From Acridotheres tristis (lineage: Eukaryota > Chordata > Aves > Passeriformes > Sturnidae), in assembly GCA_037013685.1 (NCBI GenBank), contig CM072889.1, positions 13,587,976-13,651,975 of the forward strand: a stretch of DNA of 64,000 nt, given 5' to 3'. The notes beneath the pieces were generated by a model that worked only from the letters and a program-made list of their open reading frames with translations, was not told where the DNA came from and ran no database searches. Every line of letters begins with the position of its first letter. The first letter of the stretch is position 1. Below are positions 34,201-61,070 of the stretch, piece after piece. Made by a program: the position numbers and the translations under genes.

Positions 34201-37200
34201 TCCCTAATTCATAAAGAAGTTAACAGTATTTTTTCATCCAGAAAGTTTAGGAACTGCTGGTCTAAGATATCTTTATTGTCTGACTATAAAGAAGATATTC
34301 TGTATCAAAAAACACAAAGATGTGTTAAATCCATAGCTGTGAAATCCTCTCCTAGAAGGAAAACTGAGGTGTACAACTGAAATTGGTTTATTTTTAAGGA
34401 AGTGCTGATGATTTTAAAAATATATTGAATTCGAATGAGGAGAAGATGTTTGCTGTAAGCAACAGATGGCTTGAAACAATAGCTCTGACAACGGCTCCCA
34501 GACCTATCCAGTGCTCCTGACTTGTTCAATTCAGAAACTTAAAGATGGTTATTTAAATGAGATTAGCATCAGCTATTTATATTTTAGCAGAAAAAATATT
34601 TTAAAAATACTAGAACTCAAATGGTTCTAATGTCCTTCACTGATATTTAAATTTATCTTCTTTATACCTCCAGCCTCAATGGTTTGCATGTTCCAGTTAC
34701 TGACTATAACCACAAACATCTGTTGTGTATTTAAAACAAGGGTAGAATCTGTATTAATTACATCTTAAATCAAAACAAGTACAACTTGTATTAATCCTTT
34801 TCAGATTTCTTTGGAATTGTTCTATTACTTTTGTAAATAAAAGGATAAAAAATCCAATGTTCTTGATATTAGCAATGAACTCCACCTGGTTAAGCCTACA
34901 CACAGCACTCACATTTATCTCAGTTCTCTCTTTTCCAAAAGAAGAATCTGAACAATGATTTATACCTCTCACCTCATAAATGGTGGGAAATTCTTACTTC
35001 TTGTTGCCATTTTATCTTTGTACTTATAATATCCTGATGATCTGTAATGCTGATCTCCTTTTAAGGATTAGTTTGTGAATTGTAGGAACAGGAGCAGGAC
35101 CGAGTTGGTTGTTTATGTCATGTTTAACTCTGCAAGATACCAAAGTACAGGTAAGGAATCAAGTAACTGAGACCTAGACCTCTGTCCATACAAATAATAT
35201 AATCTCTTAAATACTTGTATAACATATCAGTTAGAGGCCTAGGAAATAGCATTATGCTGGCTGCAGTGTAAGCCTGGAGATTGAAACTCCTGCTTGTAAC
35301 CTTTGCAACCTATATGGATAAGACAGAGAAAAAAGCAGTGAGATGGAGTGACAGGAGACTCTAATGGTGGGTACAACATGTATGATGTGAAACATCAAGA
35401 AACTGAGAGACAAACCTTGGGCTCAGGTTGGGAAAAGCATCTGTTCATGCATTAACAGAGCATTTATCCCAGAACACCAGAGAGCAGCATGTGGCACATA
35501 GAAGATGCAGCTATAGAGGTGACAGAACACGAAACCAGTGTCCTTATGGATACAGTGCACATGTGATACCTGTGCAGCCCATGTGCTGCTGTACTCGTGT
35601 GCTTCGAGCTCAATTAACATGAATGTGAGTGAGTGAGTGAGTGAGTGAGTGAGTGAGTGAGTGAGTGAGTGAATGAGTGAGTGAGTGAATGAGTGAGTGA
35701 GTGAGTGAGTGAGTGAGTGAGTGAGTGAGTGAATGAGTGAGGAGTGAGTGAGTGACCTCTGTATTTTGTAATTGTGGAAGATGAAAGAGCTGCTTCAGGA
35801 CTGGGAACCTGCACCGTATAGACATATATTATGCTAAAATAATCAGTAGTAGTAATTAGGGTTTCAGTCACCATTGGCAACATTTGTTCTTTTGAAGGGG
35901 ATTTATGGGGACTTGTTTTGCTTCACTTTAGATTTAACATCTGGACATTTTGTAGGTGCTTTGAGAATGAAAGGCAATAAGATCAACAATTTTGTACAAA
36001 ACCAAGCAAATGCAATTAAGTATCTAATAAACATTGGCTTAGAATTATTCCAGAGTTTAAAACCAAGTTGCTGTTGTACAGTGAAATCAGAGAAGAGACT
36101 TGTTTGCCTGCAGTGTTTTGGGGTGGAGCTCAAAGCTTTCTGACACAAGTTCCCTTGGAACAGACCTTTGATGTCCATATTTGACTCCAACTGGGACACA
36201 GAATCAACTTTACTCATTATCATTTTTAAACTGCATTTGAATGGCCGTTAATAAAATTACAAGAAGTTTTATTGGTTTGTTTGGTTTTTTGTTTTTCCTT
36301 CTGATAAGATATAAATGGGAGTATTTGCAGGATGGCTGAGGCATTCAGTGTTCTCTTTTCTCAGAATACTTTACACCCATTATCAATTTTCTAATTGTCT
36401 TCATTTCTCTCCTTGCAATCAGCATTTTGTAAATGTCCATAAAGCCAAGTTGGCAGAGCTTGTCTTGGAGTCTTATCCTGTACACAGGTTGCCTTTGCTC
36501 ATAAGGTGTAAAGCTCTGTCCAAATAGAGACAATGTGAGGGATGTTTGAGCGAGTAGCTGCGTTTTGCTTGGGCTGGTCTTGGCAGCTGCAGAGGTCTCA
36601 CCCTGTTTAACTTCAGCTACACCTTGTACCTAAATCGAGACTACAGAAAGGGTAAAATTTGTCTGACTGCTCCAATTTGGATGGTGCTTGAATCGCTTTA
36701 CAGAAATACAGCAGCTAAAGATAGGATAATATAATTTTTAGAGGATTCAGCCTGTTCCTAAAATGGTTTTTCTTAAATAATTCCCCCTCCTCCGGGTTGT
36801 TCTTACAAGCCTTATATGTTTGGAGTTTGTTTTAATCAGGCAGTGCTTCATGGGAAATAAACGAGTTTTTATTCCCCAGCATTTCAACTAAAATAATTAG
36901 CTGCACACACTGAAGTCACTGTAAACTGGACTGCACTACAGCTGGGCTACAGAAAATCAACAAAGCTGATCATGTCTCTGATGAGAGATAAAATAGCTCC
37001 TATATAAGTCTGAGGTCTATAAAGTAACTGGGTTAATGATGAGTCTGTGACTAAATGACAACCTCCTCTTCATAATTTCAGTCTTTTTAGGTTCTTTATT
37101 ATGACATTTCTTGTTCTCTTGAGATGGTGAATGTAAATAATCGAGTTTGTAGGTAATGAGCTTGCCAAACCCAAGGCACTGAATTCTGAAAGCTCCTACA

Positions 37201-38344
37201 GTTGTTAATGCCTATGGGCTCCTTGCCAACATGGTCAAAATAGTTTACCATAAAGTTTGGATCTCCTTGTGTTGTTATTTTCCCCCAAACAACTGGCTCA
37301 TCATAACCCAGTGTTAGGAATTCAAACTAGATCTGTGATGCTGCTGCACATGACCATTATTCCTGGGATCTTTGGCTGTAAAACGTCATGATAACAAAGC
37401 ATGAAGTCAGCTGGATGTGCTGTTTCTAAAACTCATTAATTCTTCTACCTTGCTGAGCCTCTTGTTGAAAATGAGTGTGTAAGAACTTGGTATTCCTGAG
37501 ATGTAGCATCCCTAGAGTGCTCTTAGATGCTGTGCTGTAAGGAGTAAAGCTGCTGGCTATGTTCACTCCAAGTTCCTTTAGAAAGAAAAGAAAATACACT
37601 AGCGCTTGGAAAATCAGGAATAAAATAGGACTAACTATCACTTTCTGATAAAGCACACAAACTGTAGCCTCCACCTCTAGCCCGTGCTCCACACTTTTGG
37701 TTCTCAGCCTTGTACTTGAATGTGAAATCTGTATGATTCTCCCCAGAAAGCTTTTCCTGCCACCCCTACAGGTGCTGGGGCTCTACAGCAGCACCTGGCA
37801 CACACTGACTTCAACTGCAGCCAAATCCAATGATCATCACATCTTCACTGTTGTATTTTCAAATGCTACCCTTTTAAACTCCTTGTGCCAGGGGAGGACA
37901 AAAATATTGCCAGAGGGGAACAAAAATAATTGTACTCAGAAAGAAGCACAACCACTGGAAAAGTATTTTTCAGGCAAAACCCAAAGCATTTTTTTTTGCT
38001 TTATTTCCCTCCCCAACAGCTGATACTCAATAAACATTCACTGATAAGTAAACAGCAAAGAACACCAAAGAGAAAGGAGAGGTTTTCCACAAGATATGCA
38101 GTGACTTCTGGAACTAAACGAAGAAAATTTTTATTAATGAAGTTAATTAATTAATTATAATGAACAAACCAACAAGATGGAAGAATAATTTCTGCAGGGA
38201 TAAGTGTGTAAATCATCCATGTATTGTGGTGTAAAATGGTAAGAGATTAAAAATTTAAATATTGGGTTTCTCACTATATTATAATTCGGTCACCACGTAC
38301 AATATGATGACAACTTTGTAAAAAAGAAGTGTAATATTTTTTAC
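31201..38344. other. Intergenic, AT-rich
   Basis: No gene recognised in about 7 kb. It contains the GAGT microsatellite at 35.6 kb. Open frames are short and random in appearance. Confidence 0.6.
35625..35756. repeat. (GAGT)n microsatellite, about 130 bp
   Basis: About 32 units of TGAG with three or four GAAT variants and one GGAG slip near 35740. The minus-strand frames encoding THSL repeats are artefacts. Confidence 0.96.
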
Positions 38345-38998
38345 TTATTGTGAGGCCAGACCTCAAGTGCTGCGTTCAGTTCTGGACCTCTTAATGTCCT
38401 CTTTTACAAAGACGTGGAGGTGCTGGAGCAGAGGGCAGCGAGCTCCGGCAGGGACTGGGGAGCGAGTCCGATGAGGGAGCCGGGGAGCTCCGGGAGGCTC
38501 GGGGGGTCCTCATCACTCCCTGACAGGAGCAGTGAGGTGGGGCCGGTCTCTTCTGCCGTGTCTGCAGGGAGAGGACCTGGGGAAACGGCCTTAAGCCGCC
38601 ACAGCCGAGATTCAGATTTGATATTAGAAATAAAATTCAGTGTTAGGGTGATCAGGTATTGGAATAGGCTGCCCGGGAAGGCTGTGGAGTCACCATCCCC
38701 AGAGGTGTTTAAGAGGCGTCTGGATCTGGCGCTCAGTGATGTGGTTTAGGATCACAGAGCCGTCAAGACTGGAAGAGACCTTCAAGATCAAGTCCAGCAT
38801 CCACTCAGCGCTGCCATGCAGCCCCAAAACCACTAAACCACATCACCCAGCACTACCACTGCACCTCCTGAACCAAAGGTGTGTTAAAGACGCGTCAGAT
38901 CTGGTGCTGAGTGACGAGGTTTAGGGGTTGTAGTGGCAGCGCTGGATGGACGGCTGGACTTGATGATCTCGAAGGTCTTCTTACAACCTGGACCAGAC
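38345..38998 (+). mobile_element. CR1 LINE 3' region, interrupted by an antisense CR1 end
   Basis: The plus strand carries CR1 3'-region landmarks in order: CCAGACCTCAAGTGCTGCGT and GTTCAGTTCTGGACC, GACGTGGAGGTGCTGGAGCA, AGGTATTGGAATAGGCTGCC, GGAGTCACCATCCCCAGAGG, then a terminal block (GCTGGACTTGATGATCTCGA). The body runs from 38345 to about 38745 and the terminal block from about 38880 to 38998, with an antisense CR1 end between them. The words around 38700-38748 (AGGTGTTTAAGAGGCGTCTG) recur in altered form at 38877-38925, so this is a nested or tandem insertion rather than one simple copy. No intact coding frame is left. Confidence 0.85.
38750..38870 (-). mobile_element. CR1 LINE 3' end in antisense orientation
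   Basis: On the minus strand this stretch reads as a CR1 3' end, including GGCAGCGCTGAGTGGATGCT, GGACTTGATCTTGAAGGTCT and the terminal GGCTCTGTGATCC. It closely resembles the plus-strand end at 38900-38998, so the two face each other as an imperfect inverted repeat of about 100 bp with a short spacer. Confidence 0.8.
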
Positions 38999-39034
38999 CA
39001 TTCCATTCCATTCCGTTCCGTTCCGTTCTGTTCC
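38999..39034. repeat. (ATTCC)n / (GTTCC)n pentamer run
   Basis: Seven TTCC-centred pentamers (ATTCC then GTTCC) directly after the CR1 end, probably an expanded CR1 tail. It abuts the PHF6 CpG island. Confidence 0.85.
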
Positions 39035-39186
39035 TCCGGGCCCAGAGGGCCTGAGGGACGGCGGGGGGGGGAGGGGGGGGGGAGACATGAGGGGGCACCG
39101 TGAGGGAGCGCGCGCGAGGCCGCTCCCCCCTCGCTAAGGGGCGCGCGCGCGGTGCCGCAGCGCCGCCCGCCCTTCGCCGCCCGCTG

Positions 39187-39198
39187 TGCGCACGCGCG
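39187..39198. promoter_or_regulatory. NRF1 motif 1 of PHF6 island
   Basis: TGCGCACGCGCG fits YGCGCAYGCGCR at all positions. Confidence 0.55.
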
Positions 39199-39269
39199 CG
39201 GCACTGCGGCTGCGCGGCCGCAGCAGCGCGAGTCCCGCGTGCCCCGCCGCAACGGCTGCGGGTGAGCGC

Positions 39270-39281
39270 TGCGCATGCGCG
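39270..39281. promoter_or_regulatory. NRF1 motif 2 of PHF6 island
   Basis: TGCGCATGCGCG, a perfect palindromic NRF1 site, 9 bp past the upstream candidate splice donor. Confidence 0.6.
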
Positions 39282-39357
39282 CCTCTCCTTGTGTGTCTGC
39301 CTCCCGCCAGCCCCGCGCGCTCGCACCGGGACCTCACGGGGAAGTGGCGGCGGCGGG

Positions 39358-39369
39358 TGCGCATGCGCA
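39358..39369. promoter_or_regulatory. NRF1 motif 3 of PHF6 island
   Basis: TGCGCATGCGCA, a perfect palindromic NRF1 site 88 bp from motif 2. Confidence 0.6.
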
Positions 39370-39546
39370 GAGCCGCCGTTCCCCACACCCGCATCTTCCG
39401 TTTCCCGACCTCGCGGAGAAGCGCCGCGGCGACAGCGGGAAAGGCGCGTGTGTCGTCGCGCGTGCGCAAAGGAGGCCGCGAGCGGCCCCCACCGGGCTCC
39501 CGCCAATCGGGCACCGCCCCGCAGCGCCGCCGCGGCCCAGGCGCGC

Positions 39547-39600
39547 CGTGCGTGCGTTCGTACGTGCGTGCGTACGTCCGCTCGTGCGTGCGTGCGTGCG
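39547..39600. repeat. (GTGC)n/(GTAC) alternating purine-pyrimidine tract
   Basis: About 54 bp mostly of CGTGCGTG and CGTACGTG words, largely strict purine-pyrimidine alternation with some breaks, hence possible Z-DNA. It lies just upstream of, or inside, PHF6 exon 1. Confidence 0.8.
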
Positions 39601-39736
39601 CTTGGCGGCGGCGGCGGCACGTCCCGAGCCCCGAATGAACGCGCCGGTCCCGGCGGGCGAGCGGCCCTGAGCGACCCGCGAGCGGGGACGGGCCGTGCCG
39701 AGCGGCTCCTCCGCCCGCACCCCGCCCGCCGCACGG
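39600..39736 (+). other. PHF6: PHF6 non-coding exon 1 (3' boundary placed by its donor)
   Basis: The 3' edge is set by a strong donor, CACGG|GTGAGTGA, with the exon ending at 39736. The 5' edge is unknown and 39600 is nominal. Known vertebrate PHF6 genes start with a non-coding exon and have the start codon in exon 2, which is what is seen here. An alternative donor, GCTGCGG|GTGAGC, ends an exon at 39261. Splicing from either exon to the acceptor at 44640 gives a leader that ends with exon 2 sequence. Confidence 0.55.
39635..39670 (+). other. Short upstream ORF in the PHF6 leader
   Basis: ATG at 39635 opens an 11-codon frame (MNAPVPAGERP) ending with TGA at 39668-39670, inside the inferred exon 1. 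If the start site lies upstream of it, scanning ribosomes would meet this uORF before the PHF6 start codon. Its use is inferred. Confidence 0.35.
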
Positions 39737-41956
39737 GTGAGTGACCGACGACCGACCCGCCGAGCGCCCGCTGCCCGCCCCGCCGCCGCTACGCCGCGCG
39801 CCAGGGGCAGGCGCGGCGCCCCCGGCCCGCCCGCAGCCCCCGGCCCGGGGCCCGCCCGTCCGCAGCCGCCGCCGGTCCCGGGGCTTCAGCCGGCCCCTGC
39901 AGCCCCGCGAGGGTCGCGGCACCCCGCGGTATCCCCTCAGGGGTGCCCTGGGTGCCGGTACCGCCCCCCTGCCCCCTTCCTGGGCCGACGGTGCCGCTCG
40001 CTCCGCCCGCCCCGGCCCGCGCCCTCCTTGCAGGGAGGATCCGCCCCCCCTTGTCTCCCGGTCCCGTTTCCCCCAAAATTTCATGGAATCGGGAGGGGGT
40101 CGCCCTTCCCGCGTCCCCCCGCGCTGTCCCCGGTAGCCCTTCGGCTGGGGGGGGGTCGGGCCCCGGCGGTGCTGGCCAGGCCCCGCGGGGAGTTCGGGCG
40201 GAACCTCCCCGGGAGATCCGTCCTGCCCCGTGGATCCCCCGGGGAGGCGGCGGCGGAGGTGCCGCTATCGGCCCATCTCCCGCTCCCCGTGGGAGGATGT
40301 AAACTTTCCTGGAGATCCCTCAGCGCCGTCTGCCAGATCTCCCTGACCGCGGGCTCTCTCTGTGTCATTTTTAGTCACCTGCTCTGCTCTCATTGTTTAG
40401 GCTTTCGAGGGTTTGCCCTTCTCCCCTCGCATCTGTCCCCTCTTCAGTGTCTTTTTGGATTTTTTTAAGGAAGTTGCATGAATAAATTCCCATCCTACTT
40501 TTTATAGTGACTGTAGGATGCTGTGTGAATGTAACTTTTGGATAAAAATTTCTATGGGACCTGTGATTTGGGTTCTCAGCCACAGAACCCTATAGGATAC
40601 TTTTCCCTCTCCCCTTCTTCACTCCTCGCTTCTCCAAAATAAACCTCCCAACAGCGGGTGACCGACCCGGGAAACCGGGAGGCACTTGTAAGCTTGTGAC
40701 TGGTACCTCCAGTGAGCATCTTGGAAAAATCAGCAGAAATAATTTCTGTAGCTTTTCCTGAGAGGCCAAACCACTTCAGCATCTACAGTGGCATTTTCTG
40801 AAGCTTGTTTACTTCTCACAGGTTTTCCCTAGGTGTCTGAAATTTTCTTCACAAATACAAATACAAATTTTTTGAAATGTAGTTTGGGATTCGTACAGTT
40901 CACAAAGGAAAACAAACTTCTCAAGTGCAGCGTGTAGATTACTATATTTTTACGAAATACAAGTGAGGTTTTTAACTCCTGTAATCAGACTCCTGAAACA
41001 TATTTGGGCAATAAGTAGAAATTAGAGTCCAGGTTACTTTCCATTCTTTGGTGCTGAACAAGGTCTCAGGCACCGAGGACATTCTGTGCCTGAGCGTCAT
41101 TAAACTTGGACTTTTATATTGGGGAATCTGTTGTCTAGAGCTCGGTAAAGCAGCACAGAAGTTACAGGAGGGTGTAAAACCTGCTGCCTTAAAGATAAAA
41201 TAAAGGTGCTGTGAGGGAAAGCACCACATTTAATACTTTAGTGCACATAAGAAATGTGAATGCTAATGAACCCGAATTTTTCGGTGAAAAACGGTCGAGC
41301 GAATTTCTGCTTGTGTGATTCTAGGGTACATGTAACTTCTCATTTCTTAGATCAAGCCCGTGGAAAATTGATCTGTGTGGAATAATCTTTGTGTTTGTAG
41401 TATGTGTGTTCCATTTTGGTGGAGATAGTGAAATCTCCCAGCCAGTGATTCCACAGTACGTCACTCCTTGTGATCCAGTCTGTGAGACTTTGACAAAGCT
41501 GACAAGCAAGGTGCTGTCAACAGTAGATGTAATCACTATTTTTTGTAATTCTTACTCATTTGTTAACCTTTTAAACATGGAAAACCAAAATATTTAGCTG
41601 TTTTTAAGTTGCTTTTTTTTTTTTCTCATTCCAGTGAAATGTAGCTTGATACTTGGCAAACTAGATTAGTTGTTCTGGACAATTTAACTTGAGAGATGAA
41701 AACAGAATTTTGAGTACTTGCATTCAGAATTGTGGGGCTGTAGCTGTATAACTTGGTTCATCTTTCTCAGAAAATGTTTTGTTTCTTTTTTAATGGATAA
41801 GTGCATTTTGACACAAAGAAAAGAGATCCAAGAGTAGTGTCTTCTCACATTTATGAGAAAGCAAATGTAATTTATAGAGAGGTCTATAGATGTTTCTTAT
41901 GGTCAGGTTTTTTTCAACACTCTTTAAAAATATATAAATAGGGTAAATATCCAGTG

Positions 41957-42018
41957 AAACAAACAAACAAACAACAACAACAACAAACAAACAAACAAAC
42001 AAAAACAAATAAAACAAA
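41957..42018. repeat. (AAAC)n / (AAC)n low-complexity run
   Basis: About 60 bp of CAAA and CAA units without T, in PHF6 intron 1. Confidence 0.9.
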
Positions 42019-42898
42019 TGCAGGGTTGGAAAGAAAACTTTTAGATACCGTTGTAAAATGCTTTCAGAGTAATTTATTCTGATAGTGAAAAAAACGTGAA
42101 TTTCCTTTTTGGCCTGTTTGAGTTTTGAATAATTTTTCAAGTGTTAAATTATTTGTAATGGTGAAGTATTTAAAAAAATATATATTTGTTTTTTTAAAAA
42201 AATCAGCATCCACGTATCGAGTAAAGACTGGCTTTATTTTTAACTTCACTGTGAGCCTTAAAAAATCTAATTATGCAGAAGTACTGGAGGAAGTCAGGCT
42301 GTGTCATGTTCTGGGCTGCTGCAGTGATGTGCCTGTAGTGCACTGGGACGTGGAAAGCAGCGAGCTGTGAGAAGGTTCTTTATAATCTTGTGTCTTGGAA
42401 AGTTGTTTTTCCTATAAATTAAACATGATGAGAGCCACTTAAAATTTTTTAATGTGTGCTATAAATTGCTTTCACTTTCTAAAATACTAACTTGCTGCTT
42501 AAATTGAAGGGTAGTTCTGTTTTAATAGCAATTCTTGTTCCTGAGAGTCAGTAGGACCTTTACACGTGTAAAGAAATTCCTGATCTTCCTTTTAATAACT
42601 GGTATCGTTGGTGTCATATTTTAATAATATAATCTGAATATAAAATGAAACTGGTAGAACCAAGTGATTGCATGTGTATATATCACACTGTTTATTCCAA
42701 CTCAGAACTTTTTTGCATTTTATATTATTTCGTTAGTGTATTTCTAAACATCCCCGTGTGATTTATGTTGATCTATTGAATGTGAGATGTAAACAAGTAA
42801 ATCTTTGTGGTATTACTTCCTGCTTGTCTTTTGTAGGTCTTTTTCTGCTCCCAAATATTATTTAAGTTTTAAAAATTACTCAGATTTTAATTTTTTAA

Positions 42899-42956
42899 TA
42901 TACATACATACATACATACATGTGTGTGTATATATATATATAATTATGTATGTATC
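42899..42956. repeat. (TACA)n-(GT)n-(TA)n compound microsatellite
   Basis: Five TACA units followed by a TGTGTGTG run, then a TATATATA run and TATGTATG. The ends are roughly complementary, so a hairpin or cruciform is possible. Confidence 0.9.
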
Positions 42957-44682
42957 TACCTATCTGTCCTGTCTCTTCAGGAACCATTCTTTTTCCTCAG
43001 AAGGGATTAGAGAACAGTCTTGTTTTATTTTTTCTTTAGAAGAATACAGTATAATAATTCTTTTGTGCTTAACATTTAAGGACTCCCTATTGCCTCTGCA
43101 AAAGGGTGTGACTAGTTTATCCAGATTGGCACAATTTTTGTGCAAATCAGCAAGATCCGAAATCTTTGCATTCTTGATCTGAGTGAGCATCAGCGGCGCC
43201 GCAGTTGGAGCAGAGAGGAGAGCAAAGGCGAGGGGACAGGACAGGCACCTCTTGAGGCAGGACTTTTGCAGTGAACAGTGCAAGGCCAGCATTTACAACC
43301 TGTGACAACCTGTAGGAGCAGGAGGCAGCAGCAGTGAACTCGAGGACGTTCCTTTGCTTTCTCTCAGAGGAGTGAGTGATCCCAGCATTATGGGATTCTG
43401 ACAGCACAGGGGAGCACCGGCTCTGCCCATGCAAATTCCACAGACCAGCCGTGCATTTTCATGCAGATCTGTGCCATTGTAGCCCAGTCCAGATGTTTTG
43501 CAACTCTACTCTCTTATTTATGGCTGGATTTTACACTTTTTTTCCAACACAAATATCAAACTCTGCGGTGGCTTTTCTTACGTGGCCGAGTCAAATGAAG
43601 AGAAAGGCTGAGGAGGATTTTATTGCAGTTGTGGCAAATTCTTATAGTAAGGCTCAAATCGCCCAAGTAAAAAGCTCTAAGTAAGTCTATTTGAAGAATT
43701 TTTTTTTATTTTAATTTCTTGGTAGAGGTAAAAGCAAATGAACACAAACTTCTTAATACTGGGCCAAGAAATTAATGCACTGGTTGGGTATTTTCACTTT
43801 TGCACGAGCTGTATCTGCCTGAGTTGAGCACTGTGACCTCAGTGTTACATTTTAAAATGTATTGCTGGTAGCACGTGAAAAGTTTGTGATTCATACTGAG
43901 TTTAATTTTAAGTTGCTTTTCTGAGCTGAGAGCAGCAGCTCTTGTACACTTAGTGAAACCTGGTGTGGTACTGCCAAAGTAACCGTGGGTCACAGAGAGG
44001 TTTCCAGTGCAGCACCTTAGTCAGAGAGGTGTCTGAAGTTTTGTTCCTAATGCGCTTTGAGTAGCCACAAGATACCTCTGATACCAAAAATGGTAACATT
44101 TTATCATCTCATCTCTACTCTTTACTCATCTGCCCTGAGACTTTGTGAGCCTTTACAGCCAAAACCTGAGCTGGAGGCTGTGCTGGACTCTGGGTTTTCC
44201 TTTGCTTCTGTTTTCGAAGAAGTTCAGTAGCTTGAATTTCATTGCATGTACATACATATATTTATATATATTTTTTCTACAAATGCCTTTCCTGTAATAA
44301 ATAATTATAAAAATGAGTTTCAGTAACTTTTCTCCCCCAGTGATTCTCTTGTTTTCCCACTTATTTCTTTTCAATTTTCTGCTTTTGTATTAGCATCCAA
44401 AGTTTTTTTTAATTCCTAAACTTTTTTTCCATAAAGAAACTCTTTTTTCTTGCTGAAAAAAAATCATTAAAATTTGGCAAAATACTGCCTCTGCCAAATG
44501 CTTGTTTATCTAGCTATATTGAAATAGCATAAAGAAAAGAGACAAATCACTTCCAAGCATCCAATACTGTATTTATAAAGCTATGTTAATTTGCCTTTTG
44601 TTGATGCTAACACGCTGATTGCAGGTTTTTTTCCCTGTAGCATTGAGAGGATTGCAGTGGCATTCTAAGGTCATTTAAAATC

Positions 44683-60781
<16,099 letters not shown>

Positions 60782-61070
60782 GTATGGAAGTTACTCCTGA
60801 CAGATCTGTTACCAAGACTGAAACGCAATATACAATTAATGTAGTTTACTGCAGTGAAGTATTTAAATCTAGTGTATGCAGAGTACTTTTTATTGGCATA
60901 CTGTAGAAGAATGGGGAGGATTTGTTGTTTTATAAGTCCGACTGACTTTGTAACAGTGTAAGAAGGGAGGTCCTGATTTCTATTGCTAAATGTAGATGTA
61001 ATATCAGAGCTGTGAAATGCTTTTCTGTATGATTTAAAATTTACTATTGTTTTCATCATTTTTTAAACAG

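Larger units (their letters stand above)
39040..40310 (+). promoter_or_regulatory. PHF6: CpG island promoter of PHF6
   Basis: About 1.3 kb of CpG-dense, GC-rich DNA immediately 5' of the PHF6 locus, with no TATA box. Three perfect NRF1 motifs lie at 39187-39198, 39270-39281 and 39358-39369. A near-solid G run is at 39063-39082, and a GTGC/GTAC alternating tract at 39547-39600. Two good splice donors follow (after 39261 and after 39736), so at least one non-coding first exon starts here. PHF6 is a widely expressed gene and a TATA-less CpG-island promoter fits. The start sites themselves are not visible. Confidence 0.85.
39737..44640 (+). other. PHF6: PHF6 intron 1
   Basis: 4.9 kb between the GTGAGT donor and a TTTTTTTCCCTGTAG acceptor. 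It becomes AT-rich after 40.4 kb. It contains an AAAC-type simple repeat (41957-42018), a TACA/TATA tract (42899-42956) and a GC-richer patch at about 43180-43440 with no recognisable coding content. Confidence 0.6.

Noticed and set aside
35610..35883. Frames encoding THSL repeats
   Set aside because: Translation of the GAGT microsatellite.
38895..40468. Long Arg/Pro/Ala-rich frames on both strands near PHF6
   Set aside because: Same effect of GC-rich composition in the PHF6 CpG island; the known PHF6 protein starts in exon 2.
43180..43440. GC-richer patch in PHF6 intron 1 that looked like a possible extra exon or retrocopy
   Set aside because: Short frames on both strands with no conserved protein words and no paired splice signals that would fit the PHF6 frame.
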